In this document: piece by piece, positions 21,088 to 22,133 of the stretch
Position numbering within the stretch: the stretch's first letter is position 1
How the letters are laid out: each line of letters begins with the position of its first letter
Assembly (NCBI GenBank): GCA_937991555.1
Contig: CALKHU010000016.1
Span: forward strand, 1 to 22,133
DNA from: an uncultured Caulobacter sp.
GTDB taxonomy: Bacteria; Pseudomonadota; Alphaproteobacteria; Caulobacterales; Caulobacteraceae
Direction of reading: 5' to 3'
DNA length: 22,133 nt
Made by a program: the position numbers and the translations under genes
The notes under the pieces: generated by a model
Seen by the model: the letters and a program-made list of their open reading frames with translations, nothing else
The model's database searches: none
What the model was told of the DNA's origin: nothing

Positions 21088-21963
21088 ATGGGAATCGCCG
21101 GGTTCGGCGCACTCATTGCGTGCGCTCTTGCCGCCCCGTTGCTCGCATTATCTGAAGAGGCGCGAGAGCACAGGCGAGAACGGCTGATCAGCCAATGGTA
21201 TGAGGCGAACAGCAAATGCCGAGGCCGTCCCCCTCCTGAGTCTCACTCTGGTTGCTCCGACCGAAAGAGCCTGGACGCCAAACTTGAAAGACTTGGCTGG
21301 TGCTACGGACAGGGCGCAAGCACTGGCGCGGAGGCTGTCTGGCGTCCCTGCGCATCTTCTGCCGAGTTGGCCGAGCGGGCCTCTGCAGCCGAGGCGCCTC
21401 CACCCAGAATCTCGGGGGCTCCAAGCGATCCACTAGGGGATATAGCCCCCGACCCCGCTGCTTTTCCGCTCAGCGGAGGCGCTCTTGCGGCCAGCCAGGA
21501 CAGGCGGCCGCTATGGTTGGTTGACGAGGAACGAGGCTGCATACCCGGCGACGTCGCCATGGTTTCATTGTCGCTCTCTCAAATGCGCGACGGTTTCAAC
21601 CTTCGCGCAATTGCTGCCCTTGATGGCGAAGTGGTCGTGCTCAAGCTCCTCTACGAAGGCAAACGCCGTCCGATACGAGGCATGAGCATGTACGTCAGCG
21701 ACCCCGCCTACTGCTACACTCACTTCTCGGCGATGGTCAGCGACATGGCGGCGGTGAGCTGGGGGCAGGAATCTTCATTCCGCGCCTACCTGCCTTATGC
21801 CGACGAAACGGCATACATGTTCCCGGTTCGCGCCCGAGCAACCACGCCAGCGCCAGCAAGGACCGGCACGATCACTCTTTCGCCGGTTCCAGCAGGACCA
21901 ATGGAATCACAGGCGAGTCCGCCTGACCCAGCGGGGGAACAACCGGCTGCTACTGCGCACTAG
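21088..21963 (+). CDS. Putative exported protein with a Cys-rich N-terminal motif, unknown function
   Basis: The 291-residue product has a hydrophobic N-terminus (GFGALIACALAAPLLAL) that may be a signal peptide; LIAC (Cys12) fits a lipobox but the n-region is uncharged. An N-terminal motif follows: WYEANSKCRG, then GCSDRKSLDAKLERLGWCYG. I recall this Cys-Arg-Gly...Leu-Gly-Trp-Cys-Tyr-Gly pattern from uncharacterised bacterial exported proteins. A Pro/Ala-rich linker leads to a second domain with GCIPGDVAMVSLSLSQM and YVSDPAYCYTHFSAMV, and a Pro/Thr/Ala-rich tail. The start is uncertain: GTG 21046 would add a basic stretch (QRRRFR) before the hydrophobic segment. No ribosome-binding site is clear. 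Base composition is visibly lower in G+C than the housekeeping genes. The remaining 170 bp to the window end show no gene I can support. Confidence 0.6.
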   Translation: MGIAGFGALIACALAAPLLALSEEAREHRRERLISQWYEANSKCRGRPPPESHSGCSDRKSLDAKLERLGWCYGQGASTGAEAVWRPCASSAELAERASAAEAPPPRISGAPSDPLGDIAPDPAAFPLSGGALAASQDRRPLWLVDEERGCIPGDVAMVSLSLSQMRDGFNLRAIAALDGEVVVLKLLYEGKRRPIRGMSMYVSDPAYCYTHFSAMVSDMAAVSWGQESSFRAYLPYADETAYMFPVRARATTPAPARTGTITLSPVPAGPMESQASPPDPAGEQPAATAH

Positions 21964-22133
21964 ACGTGCGGGAGAGGCCAGGTCGCGTCCGCTGCTGAAC
22001 TCCGTATCCCGCCTCATTCGCGCGCGAACGCCCGCTGTGCGCCAAGAGGAGACGTTGGAATCGCTCCAGGAACAGGACCTGACCTGCCCCCTTCCTGATC
22101 CCGCGATTTGAGTGAGAGTCCGTCACCTAAGGA

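Noticed and set aside
20988..21215. N-terminal extension of the XRE regulator to ATG 21215
   Set aside because: The extra residues are encoded across the palindromic promoter region and the start of the divergent gene and have no domain; the helix-turn-helix part is complete from GTG 20987.
1..22133. CRISPR array, insertion sequence, rRNA or recognisable riboswitch
   Set aside because: No spaced direct repeats, transposase motifs, rRNA segments or known riboswitch cores were seen on reading both strands.

Overview
The window is about 70% G+C and densely coded, with codon use, gene families and gene order typical of Alphaproteobacteria. The ntrC-ntrY-ntrX-aminotransferase-hfq-hflX order, enhancer-binding proteins without GAFTGA, and TAGGCT/GCTAGAAG-type -10 boxes point to Caulobacterales (Caulobacter, Phenylobacterium or Brevundimonas-like). 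The order is inferred; no search was run.

Left arm (1-7999, plus strand): the 3' part of ntrC, then ntrY and ntrX (nitrogen/redox/envelope two-component signalling), a D-alanine-type aminotransferase, hfq (RNA chaperone), hflX (ribosome-splitting GTPase) and a secreted alpha/beta hydrolase. Most of these genes overlap by a few bases, so translational coupling is likely.

Middle (7996-13102, minus strand): a beta-lactamase-fold serine hydrolase, mazG, a GPH-type sugar transporter, and two exported proteins of unknown function, one with a Tat signal. A structured divergent intergenic region with several inverted repeats follows, then a plus-strand crotonase-family gene (13264-14016) whose second catalytic Glu is replaced by His.

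Right arm (14022-20413, minus strand): asd, preceded by a possible leader peptide with mutually exclusive RNA hairpins, a small membrane protein, then the cluster rlpA - tmk - holB - tatD - PhnP-like MBL hydrolase - PIG-L deacetylase. This resembles the common alphaproteobacterial tmk-holB-metG-tatD cluster, but metG and the D,D-carboxypeptidase usually found there are absent from this stretch.

Right end (20555-22133): a complete tRNA-Ser(UGA), after which base composition drops clearly. Next come a 73-residue XRE regulator resembling restriction-modification controller proteins, a perfect 19-bp palindrome at its promoter, and a divergent gene for an exported Cys-containing protein of unknown function. 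This looks like the edge of a tRNA-associated acquired segment.

The most interesting candidates are the asd leader/attenuator, the tRNA-Ser-flanking regulator/operator/exported-protein set, and the paired loss of GAFTGA in NtrC and NtrX. No CRISPR array, insertion sequence, rRNA or stretch over 300 bp without a gene was seen.
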